The notes: generated from the sequence alone by a model not told the origin. DNA of 64,000 nucleotides from Halomonas sp. HAL1 (GCF_030544485.1 NZ_CP130610.1:558001-622000); one strand, 5' to 3'. Positions 1 through 8,904 are shown, counted from the stretch's first letter. Numbers and translations are program-made.

Positions 1-1
1 G

Positions 2-538
2 TCTAACCTGATGCCCAACATGGTCAAAATGAGCCAAGCGTCCCAAGTGCGCTTGTTGGAGTTTGCCTATGTGCTACCACCGGAAATGATCCGTGAGCGG
101 CTAGGTATGGCCCAGAACGGCAAGGTACAGCGCTCGGTGCGTGTCCGTATGGTCGACGATAAGCCATTTTCCCATCTGGTGACCCACGTCCCGGAAACTA
201 TTGCTCTGCACTACAACGAGATGGATTTAGCCAATACGCCGCTGTTTGTGCTGCTTGAGCGTAGCGGTGTGAAGGTGGATCACGCTTCCCAATCGATTTC
301 CGCTACGTTGGCCAGCCACGAGGTCGCGGAAGCACTGGATGTACCGGTAGGTTCGCCGCTGATCTCGCTGACCCGTGTGGTGTTTGATGAGCAGGGTCGA
401 GGCGTTGAGCATCTGGATGCGCTCTATCGTCCGGATCGGTATCGCTTCCAAATTGATCTGGAGCGTAATGGCGACGATAACTCCCGCTACTGGGAGCCCA
501 GGGTAGGTGGAATGCCCACTACCGGGAAGGATGAGTAG
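2..538 (+). CDS. GntR-family transcriptional regulator, UTRA domain (partial)
   Basis: This is the C-terminal part of a GntR/HutC-type regulator; the reading frame is open back to the window edge, so the N-terminal winged-helix DNA-binding domain lies outside. The visible roughly 175 residues match a UTRA effector-binding domain: a segment rich in V, R and D with a VPVGSPLISLTRVVFDEQG stretch, then the typical ending in which a D-A-L-Y-R-P-D-R-Y core precedes the last strands. UTRA domains bind small metabolites and release the regulator from DNA. It lies 145 bases upstream of a leuCD-type pair and a TRAP transporter on the same strand, so it probably controls them. The intergenic region contains an 18-bp perfect palindrome that could be its operator. 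The effector cannot be told from sequence. Confidence 0.88.
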   Translation, partial: SNLMPNMVKMSQASQVRLLEFAYVLPPEMIRERLGMAQNGKVQRSVRVRMVDDKPFSHLVTHVPETIALHYNEMDLANTPLFVLLERSGVKVDHASQSISATLASHEVAEALDVPVGSPLISLTRVVFDEQGRGVEHLDALYRPDRYRFQIDLERNGDDNSRYWEPRVGGMPTTGKDE

Positions 539-559
539 TGTGATTAGTTGATTTTTTAA

Positions 560-577
560 TGTATTAAATTTAATACA
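560..577. promoter_or_regulatory. 18-bp perfect palindrome, candidate GntR operator
   Basis: TGTATTAAATTTAATACA reads identically on both strands. It lies in the short gap between the GntR-type gene and leuC, about 107 bases before the leuC start and upstream of a TTGACC element near 602. GntR/HutC operators usually have GT...AC symmetry, as here. The low GC content and lack of a T-run after a GC stem argue against a terminator. Binding is inference. Confidence 0.5.
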
Positions 578-683
578 GATTTAAAATTACAAAAAATACA
601 TTTGACCTGTGTTATCAAATTGCGCTAGTTGTATTGAGTGAGAATGATAAGTCCAACGAAGGCCGAGGCAACGAGCGAAGACC

Positions 684-2123
684 ATGAGTACCCCAACAAC
701 GCTGTTTGACAAAGTTTGGCGCGCCCACGAGGTTCACCGAAGTGAAAGCGGACAGAGCCTGCTGTGGATTGACCGTCACTTTGTCCATGAAGGCTCTTTT
801 CATGCGTTCAATAAGCTCGGTGAGCGAGCCCTGCCCGTTGCCCGGCCCGATCTGACCTTTGGCATTGCTGACCACTACGTACCGACGCTAGCCCGTGATT
901 TGGCAGGCGTTGCCGATCCCAAAGTGCGCTCAATGATCGAGCAGCTCTCCCAAAATACCCAGCAGCATGGTGTGACGCTGTTTGGCCTGGATGACCCACG
1001 CCAGGGCATTGTGCATGTGCTAGGCCCAGAGCAGGGGCTCACTCAGCCTGGGATGGTGATGGTGTGTGGCGATAGTCATACCGCTACCCATGGTGCTTTT
1101 GGCAGCATTGCCTTTGGTATTGGCGCATCAGAAGTCGCCCACGTGCTGGCCACCCAAACGTTGTGGCAAAGCAAGCCCAAGGTGATGCGCATCACGGTGG
1201 AAGGCCAACTGGCCGAAGGCATCACCGCCAAGGATATCGCGCTCACCTGGATTGCCCGTTTGGGCGCCGATGGAGCACGGGGCTACGCCATCGAGTACGC
1301 CGGTGAGGCGATTCGCTCGCTCTCCATGGAAGCACGGCTCACGCTGTGTAATCTCTCCATAGAGGGCGGTGGCCGCTGCGGCATGATCGCGCCGGATCAA
1401 ACCACCTTCGACTATTTGCGCGAGCGCCCCTGGAGCCCGAAAGGCGATGCCTTCGATCAAGCCTGCGCTTACTGGTCCACGCTCTACAGCGACCCAGGCG
1501 CCAGCTTTGATCTTGAAGTGACGCTGCATGCCGATGAAATTGCGCCGACAGTGACCTGGGGCGTCTCGCCGGAAGAGGCACTGCCGATCGACCGGGCGGT
1601 GCCTGATCCTGATCAATTGAGCGATCCAGCGAAAGCGCGCCAAGCCCGGGATAGCTTGTCCTATATGGGGCTAACGGCGGGGCAAAAACTTACTGATATC
1701 ACCATTGATCGAGTATTTATTGGCTCATGCACCAACGCGCGTATTGAAGACTTGCGCGCTGCGGCGGCGGTGCTGGCGGGTCACAAAAGCCGCGTACCCG
1801 GTATGGTCTCGCCCGGCTCCACGCTGGTGAAAACCCAGGCGGAGGCCGAAGGACTGGACCGCATATTTATCGATGCCGGGCTTGAGTGGCGCCACTCCGG
1901 CTGCTCCATGTGTGTCGGGATGAACGGTGATTTGGTGGCGAGCGGCGAGCGCTGTGCTTCCACCACCAATCGCAACTTCAAAGGCCGCCAGGGGCCAGGG
2001 GCGCGTACGCATCTGATGTCACCTGCCATGGTGGCTGCGGCGGCGGTCAGTGGACGGTTGGCCGATGTGCGGACGCTAACGGCGGGCAGTGACTCATCCG
2101 TTCAGGCTTCAGGAGCGCACTAA
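684..2123 (+). CDS. leuC: LeuC-type 3-isopropylmalate dehydratase large subunit (paralogue)
   Basis: A 479-residue aconitase-superfamily large subunit, close in length to LeuC (about 466). The three [4Fe-4S] cysteines are present: C349 in FIGSCTNARIEDLR, and C407 and C410 in HSGCSMC. The family signatures VCGDSHTATHGAFG and ERCASTTNRNF are intact. LeuC with LeuD isomerises 2- and 3-isopropylmalate in the cytosol; relatives with the same fold hydrate citraconate, 2,3-dimethylmaleate or homoaconitate. There is no leuB or leuA beside it. Instead it lies between a GntR regulator and a TRAP transporter, so a catabolic substrate is plausible. The leuC/leuD junction is a TAATG overlap, so the two are probably translationally coupled. 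The family is certain; the substrate is not. Confidence 0.85.
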   Translation: MSTPTTLFDKVWRAHEVHRSESGQSLLWIDRHFVHEGSFHAFNKLGERALPVARPDLTFGIADHYVPTLARDLAGVADPKVRSMIEQLSQNTQQHGVTLFGLDDPRQGIVHVLGPEQGLTQPGMVMVCGDSHTATHGAFGSIAFGIGASEVAHVLATQTLWQSKPKVMRITVEGQLAEGITAKDIALTWIARLGADGARGYAIEYAGEAIRSLSMEARLTLCNLSIEGGGRCGMIAPDQTTFDYLRERPWSPKGDAFDQACAYWSTLYSDPGASFDLEVTLHADEIAPTVTWGVSPEEALPIDRAVPDPDQLSDPAKARQARDSLSYMGLTAGQKLTDITIDRVFIGSCTNARIEDLRAAAAVLAGHKSRVPGMVSPGSTLVKTQAEAEGLDRIFIDAGLEWRHSGCSMCVGMNGDLVASGERCASTTNRNFKGRQGPGARTHLMSPAMVAAAAVSGRLADVRTLTAGSDSSVQASGAH

Positions 2124-2761
2124 TGCAACCAATTACCGTACTAGACACCCTTGGCGTTGCCCTTGCTGCGGCTAATGTGGATACCGATCAACTGATTCCC
2201 GCGCGCTTTATGAAAGAACCGCGCAGCGTCGGTTACGGCCAGTTTCTGCTTTACGACGTTCGCCACGATGAGCAGGACACACCTAACCCCGAGTTTATTC
2301 TTCATCGCCCTAACGCAAATGATGCCGAAGTGATGGTTAGTCGCCGCAATTTTGGCGCGGGGTCATCTCGTGAAGCGGCGGTTTATGCGTTGGTCGACTA
2401 CGGCTTTCGCTGTGTGGTGGCGCCGAGTTTTGGCGATATTTTTGCGTCGAACGCCGTCAATAACGGCTTGCTGCCTGCGGTGGTGGAAGAGGACGACGCC
2501 GAGCGTTTGTTAGCAGCTCTAGGCGATGCACCCGCCGCGATACACGTTGACTTAGAGAAGCAGGTCGTCCGTGTGGCAGAAGTAGAGGTCAGTTTTTCGA
2601 TTAGCCCCGTTTGGCGCACTAAATTGCTAAATGGCTGGGATGACATTGATATGACCCGTCAGCATGCTGACACCATTACCGGTTTTGCCGCTCGGTATAC
2701 AGCACAGTTTCCCTGGACATCGGCGCAGCCGCCAGAAAACGCCATCATCAGTAAAGGGTAG
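2123..2761 (+). CDS. leuD: LeuD-type 3-isopropylmalate dehydratase small subunit
   Basis: A 212-residue small (swivel) subunit that partners the LeuC protein encoded just before it, with which it shares one base (TAATG). It shows the LeuD landmarks: NVDTDQLIPARFMK near the N terminus, then RRNFGAGSSREAA, the loop that contacts substrate, and SFGDIFASNAVNNGLLP. Length matches LeuD (about 200). The enzyme would be an LeuCD heterodimer that moves a hydroxyl between adjacent carbons by dehydration and rehydration. Context (regulator, TRAP uptake genes) suggests it acts on an imported carboxylate rather than in leucine synthesis, but that is inference. Another leuCD next to leuB elsewhere in the genome would support this. 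Confidence 0.85.
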   Translation: MQPITVLDTLGVALAAANVDTDQLIPARFMKEPRSVGYGQFLLYDVRHDEQDTPNPEFILHRPNANDAEVMVSRRNFGAGSSREAAVYALVDYGFRCVVAPSFGDIFASNAVNNGLLPAVVEEDDAERLLAALGDAPAAIHVDLEKQVVRVAEVEVSFSISPVWRTKLLNGWDDIDMTRQHADTITGFAARYTAQFPWTSAQPPENAIISKG

Positions 2762-2931
2762 TGGCAGCAATGGCTACCCCCAGAATGAGCTTCAATAAAA
2801 ACAGCACGCACGCTTGCAGCAGACGTTTATAAGAAAGGTTAATCAAAAGCAGCTTTATAAAACGACTTATAAGAATGCAACAGAAACAATAAACGCTATA
2901 ACGCAGACTACCTCGTGCAGGAGACTAACGA

Positions 2932-3930
2932 ATGAAAAAAGTAACGCTTACCCTGGGCATGCTCACCGCCCTAGCTTCCGCTCAAGCGCTGGCCGTTGAT
3001 GAAATCACCGCCGTGCATGCCTTTCCACCTTCGCTCATCTATACCCAGAGCTTTCTGGAGTTTGTCGATAAAGTAAACGAGCGCGGTGAAGGCGTGGTGC
3101 AGATTAACGTGCGTGGCGGTCCTGAAGTGATCGGCCTTTCCGAGCAGCCTGATGCAGTGCGCAACGGCGTGGTGGATATGGCCTATACCGCCGCAAGCTT
3201 CTACGCAGGTACCGTGCCAGAGCGCGATGCAATGGTGGCCTCTAACACCAATGCGATCTACGCGCGTGAAAATGGCGGCATCGACCTGCTCAATGAGATT
3301 CATCAAGAGAAGATGGGCACCTACTACTTGGGCTGGTTTGATAGTGGCGTCAGCTACAATTTTTATACCATCGAAGAGCCTTCCGTTGATGCCGACGGCA
3401 ATCTGAGCGTTTCAGGCCTACGCCTACGCAGTAACCCGGTGTATGACGCCTTCTTCCAGGACTACCTAGGCGCGCAGCCGATTAGTCTGCCGACAACGGA
3501 TGTTTACGCTGCCCTTGAACGGAGTGTGGTGAATGCCACCGGCTGGACCCAGATTGGTTTGAAAGATCTTAACTGGGACCGTTTCCTTAACTACCGAGTT
3601 GATCCTGCTTTCTTCTCCACAGACATGGGGGTCATCGTCAACCTGGACAAGTGGAAACAGCTCAGCGAAGAGTCCCAGCAGATCCTGCAGGAAGTGGCAA
3701 TTGAGCATGAGCGCGAAAGCGCCGAGAAACTGGCTGAGCTAGCTGAAGAGCAGCAGGCGCAACTAGAAGCCGATGGCATGCAGGTAGTGACGCTTGAAGG
3801 TGAAGCTGCACAGCGTTTCTCAGATGCTGCCCGCGATGCTACCTGGGAGCGTATGCGCCGCCAGATGGAGCGCCATCCATCTGGTCTGGAGCACTATGAT
3901 ATGTTGATCGAAAAATTTAACGACCTGTAA
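2932..3930 (+). CDS. TRAP transporter periplasmic solute-binding protein (DctP family)
   Basis: A 332-residue secreted protein with a Sec signal peptide (MKKVTLTLGMLTALASAQALA, cleavage after about residue 21). The body is a DctP-type receptor: VHAFPPSLIYTQSFLEFVDKV, DMAYTAASFY, and a conserved arginine-bearing segment LRLRSNPVYDAFF followed by LPTTDVYAALERSVVNATG. Such receptors capture organic acids in the periplasm and deliver them to the DctQM membrane pair using a sodium gradient, which suits a halophile. A strong AGGAG lies before the ATG. The 170-base gap after leuD carries TTATAAG repeats but no clear terminator, so cotranscription with leuCD is possible. Ligand unknown; context suggests a C4-C6 carboxylate. 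Confidence 0.93.
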   Translation: MKKVTLTLGMLTALASAQALAVDEITAVHAFPPSLIYTQSFLEFVDKVNERGEGVVQINVRGGPEVIGLSEQPDAVRNGVVDMAYTAASFYAGTVPERDAMVASNTNAIYARENGGIDLLNEIHQEKMGTYYLGWFDSGVSYNFYTIEEPSVDADGNLSVSGLRLRSNPVYDAFFQDYLGAQPISLPTTDVYAALERSVVNATGWTQIGLKDLNWDRFLNYRVDPAFFSTDMGVIVNLDKWKQLSEESQQILQEVAIEHERESAEKLAELAEEQQAQLEADGMQVVTLEGEAAQRFSDAARDATWERMRRQMERHPSGLEHYDMLIEKFNDL

Positions 3931-3995
3931 AGACATGCGGGGTGCTGCACTAGTGAGCGCCCCATTTTGTGTGGCTATTTTCGTTAGGGCCTTTT

Positions 3996-4502
3996 ATGCG
4001 CTACGCACAACGCGGCTATTTGCTGCTACTTAATGGCATGGCTCTTCTGGCCGCTATCATGCTGGTATGGCTGATGGTGGCCGTAGTGCTCTCGGTAGTC
4101 ATCCGTAATTTGGGGCTCCAGCCCTCTGCGTGGTTTTTTCTTTCCACCGAGTACGCCATGTTTTACCTCACCCTGTTAGGGGCACCCTGGTTGGTGCGTC
4201 AAAAAGGGCACGTGCATATTGAGTTGCTGACCTCCGTCCTGCCTCTGCCAGCGCTCAACATTCTAAGCCGAGGAGTATCGCTGCTATGTGTCGTGGTGTG
4301 CGGTGTGCTGGCGTGGAAAGGATTGGATCTATTTCTGCTCAACATTGAGCGCACAGACTATGACGTGCGTGCCTACTTTGTGCCGAAGTGGATACTGACC
4401 ATCGTATTTCCTATTAGCTTTACGTTAATGGCGATTGAGTTTGGCCGCTTTGTAGTGGGCCATGAAATACTTCACAGCGGCGAAGCGGGGATGAAAGAAT
4501 AA
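3996..4502 (+). CDS. TRAP transporter small permease (DctQ family)
   Basis: A protein of about 168 residues with four predicted membrane helices: GYLLLLNGMALLAAIMLVWL, a second around FLSTEYAMFYLTLLGAPWLV, then LLCVVVCGVLAW, and WILTIVFPISFTLMAIEFG. It includes the family pattern RQKGHVHIELL. This is the DctQ subunit that pairs with DctM to form the TRAP membrane domain. I chose the ATG at 3996 because TTAGGG lies just before it. The frame stays open to a GTG at 3969 that lacks a ribosome site, which would add nine residues. It overlaps the next gene by one base (TAATG). Confidence 0.88.
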   Translation: MRYAQRGYLLLLNGMALLAAIMLVWLMVAVVLSVVIRNLGLQPSAWFFLSTEYAMFYLTLLGAPWLVRQKGHVHIELLTSVLPLPALNILSRGVSLLCVVVCGVLAWKGLDLFLLNIERTDYDVRAYFVPKWILTIVFPISFTLMAIEFGRFVVGHEILHSGEAGMKE

Positions 4503-5815
4503 TGGAATGGTACTTTGCGCTCGCTTTTCTGCTATCGCTGATTCTTATCTTTATGGCGATTGGCACTCCGATAGCTTTGGCATTTTTAGCCGCTAACGTC
4601 ATTGGTGCCTGGCACTTTATGGGTGGCCAAACTGGCATCTTACAGATGCTCAACAACGGTTTCGGCGCGCTTTCAAGCTTCAACCTAGTCCCCATCCCGC
4701 TCTTTCTACTGATGGGCGAACTGTTTTTCCGAACCGGATTGGGCATGAAAATGTTCAATGCCGTTGACCAACTGATGGGCAAGCTACCTGGACGTTTGTC
4801 TTATGTGACAGTCGTGGGTGGAACAGCGTTTTCTACTTTAAGTGGCTCTTCTATGGGCTCCACAGCCTTGATGGGGTCGCTATTGGTACCGGAAATGGAG
4901 CGACGCGGCTATAAGAAGAAAATGGCCATTGGCCCCATTCTGGGGACCGGCGGTTTGGCGATCATTATTCCGCCTTCTGCGTTGGCGGTACTGCTGGCAA
5001 CCTTGGCAAAAGTGGATATTGGCGCGCTGCTCATCGCTGGCATTTTGCCTGGGCTGACGCTGGCGGGGTTCTATATTGTCACCATTTTTATCCAAACCAA
5101 GCTGGACCCGGATGCCGCACCTGCTTATGAGTTAGAACCGGTGCCGCTAAGCGCTAAGCTCAAGCTGATAGTGACCGATATTCTCCCTATGCTGAGCGTC
5201 ATGGTGATCATTGTTGCGATGATGCTGATGGGGTTTGCTACACCGTCGGAAGCCGCAGCATTTGGGGCATTGGGTGTGATTATCCTGGCGTTTCTTTTCC
5301 GCTGCATGACCTGGGAGGCGTTTAAGCTTTCGGTCACCGGCGCGCTAAAAGTCACGCTGATGGCTTATCTGATCGTATTTGGTTCGGCCACCTTCAGCCA
5401 GTTGCTCGGTTTCTCGGGCGCTTCGGGCGGTTTGATCGGTTGGGCAACAGGCTTTGATCTTTCCCCCATCCTGATGCTGTTAGCCATGTTTGCGGTACTG
5501 CTGGTGCTGGGCACCTTTATGGAGCAAATCTCCATCATGATGCTCACCGTGCCGATCTTCTTTCCGTTGGCGCAGGCACTTGGCTTTGATTTGGTGTGGT
5601 TCGGTATCGTCGTGTTGCTGGCACTGGAAATCAGCTTCTCAACACCACCATTAGGGCTGTTACTGTTTGTGATGAAAGGGGTAGCACCGCCGGGCACGAC
5701 CATGAGTGAAATCTACTCGGCCGCGATTCCCTATATTCTCTGTTCGATGCTACTGGTCGCCGTGTTGATAGTGTTCCCAGGGCTCGCTACTTGGTTGCCT
5801 AGCATGCTGCAGTAA
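4502..5815 (+). CDS. TRAP transporter large permease (DctM family)
   Basis: A 437-residue polytopic inner-membrane protein with about a dozen hydrophobic helices, the usual DctM size. Recognisable family stretches include PIPLFLLMGELFFRTGLG, GGTAFSTLSGSSMGSTALMG, GPILGTGGLAIIIPPS and FMEQISIMMLTVPIFFPLA. It forms the ion-coupled channel of the transporter with the DctQ protein and receives ligand from the DctP receptor encoded upstream. Order DctP-DctQ-DctM with a one-base overlap to DctQ shows a single operon. A strong intrinsic terminator follows at about 5864. Confidence 0.95.
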   Translation: MEWYFALAFLLSLILIFMAIGTPIALAFLAANVIGAWHFMGGQTGILQMLNNGFGALSSFNLVPIPLFLLMGELFFRTGLGMKMFNAVDQLMGKLPGRLSYVTVVGGTAFSTLSGSSMGSTALMGSLLVPEMERRGYKKKMAIGPILGTGGLAIIIPPSALAVLLATLAKVDIGALLIAGILPGLTLAGFYIVTIFIQTKLDPDAAPAYELEPVPLSAKLKLIVTDILPMLSVMVIIVAMMLMGFATPSEAAAFGALGVIILAFLFRCMTWEAFKLSVTGALKVTLMAYLIVFGSATFSQLLGFSGASGGLIGWATGFDLSPILMLLAMFAVLLVLGTFMEQISIMMLTVPIFFPLAQALGFDLVWFGIVVLLALEISFSTPPLGLLLFVMKGVAPPGTTMSEIYSAAIPYILCSMLLVAVLIVFPGLATWLPSMLQ

Positions 5816-5863
5816 GTGTCTTAGCTTGCAAAAAAGTAGCTTGCACAAAATAGTTGTCAATAA

Positions 5864-5889
5864 AAAAGAGAGGCTTCGGCCTCTCTTTT
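5864..5889. terminator. Bidirectional intrinsic terminator
   Basis: An 11-bp stem AAAAGAGAGGC / GCCTCTCTTTT closes on a TTCG tetraloop (C-TTCG-G). A-run and T-run flank both sides, so it can end the TRAP operon on the plus strand and the GTPase gene arriving on the minus strand. Confidence 0.85.
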
Positions 5890-5914
5890 GGTCGTTGAGG
5901 ATTATGGCTATCAC

Positions 5915-7141
5915 CTACTCCCAGGAAGGGAACGGGTCAGATAATTTTTTCCACGTTTCTATGCCTTCCAGTAGTTCTGCCTCGCTTAGCAAGCAGTCGT
6001 CCAGCGCTTCGCGCATTTTAGCTTGATCCAGGTTCTGGCCGATAAAAACCAGCTCCTGGCGCATATCGCCAAACGGTTCCTGCCACTTCTCCATGATAAA
6101 CTGACGCGTTTCTGGGTCGGTTGGCCAACGCTCTTCGGGGATCGCTTTCCAGAACACACCTGCCGGGCCGTGGTGAGCGATACCGCCTGCTTGGCTCCAC
6201 TGACCAGCGGCCTGGGGGCGGGTGGCAAGCCAGAAGAAACCTTTGGAACGTAACAGGCCTTTGCCGAACCACTCCTGGTTGAGTAAATCGTGGAATTTCT
6301 GCGGATGGAAGGGCCGACGGGCGTGGTAAGCGAAGCTGCCAATGCCGTACTCTTCGGTCTCAGGCACATGCTCGCCGCGCATCTCTTTCAGCCAGCCGGG
6401 GGCCAGTTGGGCCCGCTCAAAGTTGAACTTGCCGGTATTGAGTACTTTATCCAACGGCACGCCACCTTGGGTGATCGGCACTAGTTCTGCATCAGGGTTC
6501 AGCGAGCGTAAAATCGCCTGCAGGGCTTCCAGCTCTTTTTGGCTGATTAGGTCTGTCTTACTAATGAGCAACACATCGCAAAACTCGATTTGATCGACCA
6601 GCAGGTCGGCGACATTGCGCTCATCCTCTTCACCCAAGCTTTCACCGGCTTCTGCTAGGCTTTGCGCTTCGCGGTACTGCTCAAGAAAGTTGGCCCCATC
6701 GACAACGGTCACCAGGGTATCTAACCGGGCAACGTGGGAAAGGCTCTGGCCGCTTTCATCTTCAAAAGTGAAGGTTTCCGCCACGGGCAACGGCTCGGAA
6801 ATCCCAGTGGATTCAATCACCAGATAATCGAATTTTCCTTCTCTGGCCAGCTGGCTGACTTCTTCCAGCAGGTCTTCGCGCAGGGTGCAGCAGATGCAGC
6901 CGTTACTCATCTCTATCAAGCGCTCTTCAGAGCGGTTCAGAGCAACATCTCTATCCAGCGTCGATTCGCCAGGGCCACCGCGCACCAGTGCACCATCAAT
7001 GTTGATCTCACTCATGTCGTTAACGATCACTGCCACCCGACGACCTTCACGATTGGCCAAAATATGGTTGAGTACGGTGGATTTACCAGCACCTAAAAAA
7101 CCCGAAAGCACGGTGACGGGTAGGGGAGAAAACGCAGTCAT
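5915..7141 (-). CDS. CobW/COG0523-family GTPase, probable zinc metallochaperone
   Basis: A 408-residue G3E GTPase of the COG0523 family. The P-loop GFLGAGKST is at about residues 14-22, the metal-binding CICC motif (GCxCC type) at about 82-85, a Walker B-like region [10 protein letters not shown] follows, and SKTD stands in for NKxD. The C-terminal CobW domain is complete. COG0523 proteins insert or traffic metals; the ZigA/ZNG1 branch hands zinc to client enzymes under starvation. The start at 7141 follows an AGAGGCG element; a GTG at 7162 would add seven residues. A Zur-like palindrome lies just upstream, supporting a zinc role. Subfamily assignment is inference from that site. Confidence 0.88.
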   Translation of the reverse strand: MTAFSPLPVTVLSGFLGAGKSTVLNHILANREGRRVAVIVNDMSEINIDGALVRGGPGESTLDRDVALNRSEERLIEMSNGCICCTLREDLLEEVSQLAREGKFDYLVIESTGISEPLPVAETFTFEDESGQSLSHVARLDTLVTVVDGANFLEQYREAQSLAEAGESLGEEDERNVADLLVDQIEFCDVLLISKTDLISQKELEALQAILRSLNPDAELVPITQGGVPLDKVLNTGKFNFERAQLAPGWLKEMRGEHVPETEEYGIGSFAYHARRPFHPQKFHDLLNQEWFGKGLLRSKGFFWLATRPQAAGQWSQAGGIAHHGPAGVFWKAIPEERWPTDPETRQFIMEKWQEPFGDMRQELVFIGQNLDQAKMREALDDCLLSEAELLEGIETWKKLSDPFPSWE

Positions 7142-7167
7142 TGCTAGCACGCCTCTAAACACATTTA

Positions 7168-7187
7168 TGTTATGTGATAATATAACA
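7168..7187. promoter_or_regulatory. Candidate Zur operator
   Basis: TGTTATGTGATAATATAACA: the two 10-base halves match at 8 of 10 positions when inverted. Read on the minus strand it contains TGTTATATTATCACA, very like the Zur site of enterobacterial znu genes. It lies 26 bases upstream of the GTPase ATG, where a repressor would block transcription. Not tested. Confidence 0.6.
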
Positions 7188-7230
7188 ATAAAGAGGCGTT
7201 TAGATAAAGGCTTGTTTTGGTAACTGAGTA

Positions 7231-7506
7231 TCAGCGCTTATATTGCGTGGGACAGTAGCCGCGTAGAACATCCGGTGAACGCAACGCGGTATGCTTTGTC
7301 GCGCGGCCGGTGACGCGTTTACGCCATAGGCGAAACGAAGCGGGTTTGAGCTGGTGACGCATTACCTCTATGACATCCGGTTCGGCTAAACCAAACAGCG
7401 TTTCAATCGCTTCAAATGGCGTTCGGTCTTCCCAGGCCATCTCGATAACGCGTGACTGCTCGTCATCGGGTAAGCGACGAAAGCGTTTAACGGGTGCTTT
7501 TGGCAT
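7231..7506 (-). CDS. DUF2805 / TIGR03643 family protein
   Basis: A 91-residue basic protein matching the TIGR03643 (DUF2805) family: [40 protein letters not shown] and a C-terminal [20 protein letters not shown]. The middle segment resembles a helix-turn-helix of the kind that reads short peptides or DNA, but no function is established for the family that I know of. It lies just after the PepSY gene on the same strand (3-base gap), so the two are probably cotranscribed, and it is followed by the Zur-like site and the GTPase gene. No membrane helix or signal peptide. Confidence 0.8.
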   Translation of the reverse strand: MPKAPVKRFRRLPDDEQSRVIEMAWEDRTPFEAIETLFGLAEPDVIEVMRHQLKPASFRLWRKRVTGRATKHTALRSPDVLRGYCPTQYKR

Positions 7507-7509
7507 CGA

Positions 7510-8904
7510 TCACCTCGATGTATTTGAAGGGTGGGCATTTAGGTGGCGGGCAGTGTAACGCTTTGTCACATACCAGCGTAACGCATCGATCACGATGAAC
7601 AGCGCAAGGCTGACGCCTAAAACGGGTAGCGCCAGACCTAACGTGATAGCAACTAACAGCACGCTGAGCTTGGCTTTGATCGGGAGCAGTAACCATGGCT
7701 CTGAAACCGTCGGGAAACGCTGACCACTCGCCTTGCGCAGCCGCCGCCATGCCATGGCGTACCCCCAGCCCATTAGCGTCACAAGCCCTGCAGCGATCAA
7801 TGCCAGCACTACTTGATTGACCAAGCCAAAGAGAACGCCCATGTGCAGGTCAATCCCCCAGCGGGTGAGCTTGGCGGCTAAGGGGAACGTCTCAAAGTCG
7901 GTTTGATCGGTGACCGCCATGCTGCCCGGGTGCAGCGCGACCTGGTCCACTTGGGTGGGCCAACGCCGATCAATTTCTGCTACCCGCCAGGCCTGGTTTT
8001 CACTGGTTGGTGGGGAGAGTTGAATGCGATCTGCCGTTAGCCCTGCCGCACGTGCCGCCGTGAGCGCACGATCAAAATCTTCTGGCAGCAGCTGTGTACT
8101 GGCTGAAACGGGGGCTGTATGGCCGTGATGTTCGGCATGCTCGTCAGTGGTTTGGCTATCAGTATCGATCAGCGCTGTTGAGGCGCTAGGCGTGTTCCAG
8201 CCCCAGGCATTGCGCAGCTCCGCGATATTGCCCCCCGCCCATTGCGACCAAGTAAGCCCCGTCGCCGAGAAGAACAGCAGTCCGATGGCAAGTACCAATC
8301 CTAGCGTGGCGTGACGTCGCCGGGTTGTTTGGGCTCCAGAAAGCGCTTTCAGCGCCGGGCGCTGCCACATCCATAATATGACGCCACCCAAGGCAGCGAG
8401 CCAAAGCCAAGACGCGGCTAATTCGCTGTAAAGGCGGCCTACATCGCCCATTAACAGCTGACGGTGCAAATGATCAATCGCCGTGCGTAGCGGCAAAATA
8501 CCGCTGGTGCCGTAGACCGTTGTGTCTCCCGTTATTTCCAGCGAAATCGGGTCAACAAACAGCGCGCGATGTTCCGAAGGGCCGAGGCCAGGAGTGGTAA
8601 ACATCAGGCGGGTGGTGTCGCCGAGGGCTGGAGCGGGACGTACGGTACTGGGTAATGCTGGATTCCCGAGGTGGCGCTGTACAGTGGCAATCTGGGCTGC
8701 AAGCGGCTTTGGTTCACCTTCTGTTACCCCATAAAGCGTGTCGTGATAGAGCCACGTTTCAAGAGGCGGGCTAAGCAAGTAAGCTATTCCTGATAGCGCT
8801 GCAATGAGAATAAAAGGTCCAATAAAAAGACCAATATATAAGTGCAGGCGACTAAGCAGGGCAAACAGAAGCCTTTGGGTGCGAGCGGAAGAGGGCGGTG
8901 GCAT
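7510..8904 (-). CDS. PepSY-associated transmembrane protein
   Basis: About 464 residues with a membrane helix near the N terminus (HLYIGLFIGPFILIAALSG), a periplasmic PepSY-like domain (ETWLYHDTLYGV to DPISLEITGDTTVYG), and further helices (SWLWLAALGGVILWMW, LGLVLAIGLLFFSATG, and two near the C terminus). This is the architecture of PepSY_TM proteins, often linked to iron or copper uptake and to membrane reductases. A loop around DEHAEHHGHTAP is rich in His and acidic residues and could bind metal. The ATG at 8904 was chosen because the family starts near the first arginine cluster; a TTG at 8964 would add 20 residues. Function beyond the family is unknown. Confidence 0.8.
   Translation of the reverse strand: MPPPSSARTQRLLFALLSRLHLYIGLFIGPFILIAALSGIAYLLSPPLETWLYHDTLYGVTEGEPKPLAAQIATVQRHLGNPALPSTVRPAPALGDTTRLMFTTPGLGPSEHRALFVDPISLEITGDTTVYGTSGILPLRTAIDHLHRQLLMGDVGRLYSELAASWLWLAALGGVILWMWQRPALKALSGAQTTRRRHATLGLVLAIGLLFFSATGLTWSQWAGGNIAELRNAWGWNTPSASTALIDTDSQTTDEHAEHHGHTAPVSASTQLLPEDFDRALTAARAAGLTADRIQLSPPTSENQAWRVAEIDRRWPTQVDQVALHPGSMAVTDQTDFETFPLAAKLTRWGIDLHMGVLFGLVNQVVLALIAAGLVTLMGWGYAMAWRRLRKASGQRFPTVSEPWLLLPIKAKLSVLLVAITLGLALPVLGVSLALFIVIDALRWYVTKRYTARHLNAHPSNTSR

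Noticed and set aside
1128..1643. 170-codon open frame on the minus strand
   Set aside because: It lies fully inside leuC, which has all family motifs; high GC leaves antisense frames open.
2814..2999. Possible 61-codon gene before dctP
   Set aside because: Its end overlaps the dctP signal peptide in another frame, it lacks a ribosome site and its composition is not protein-like.
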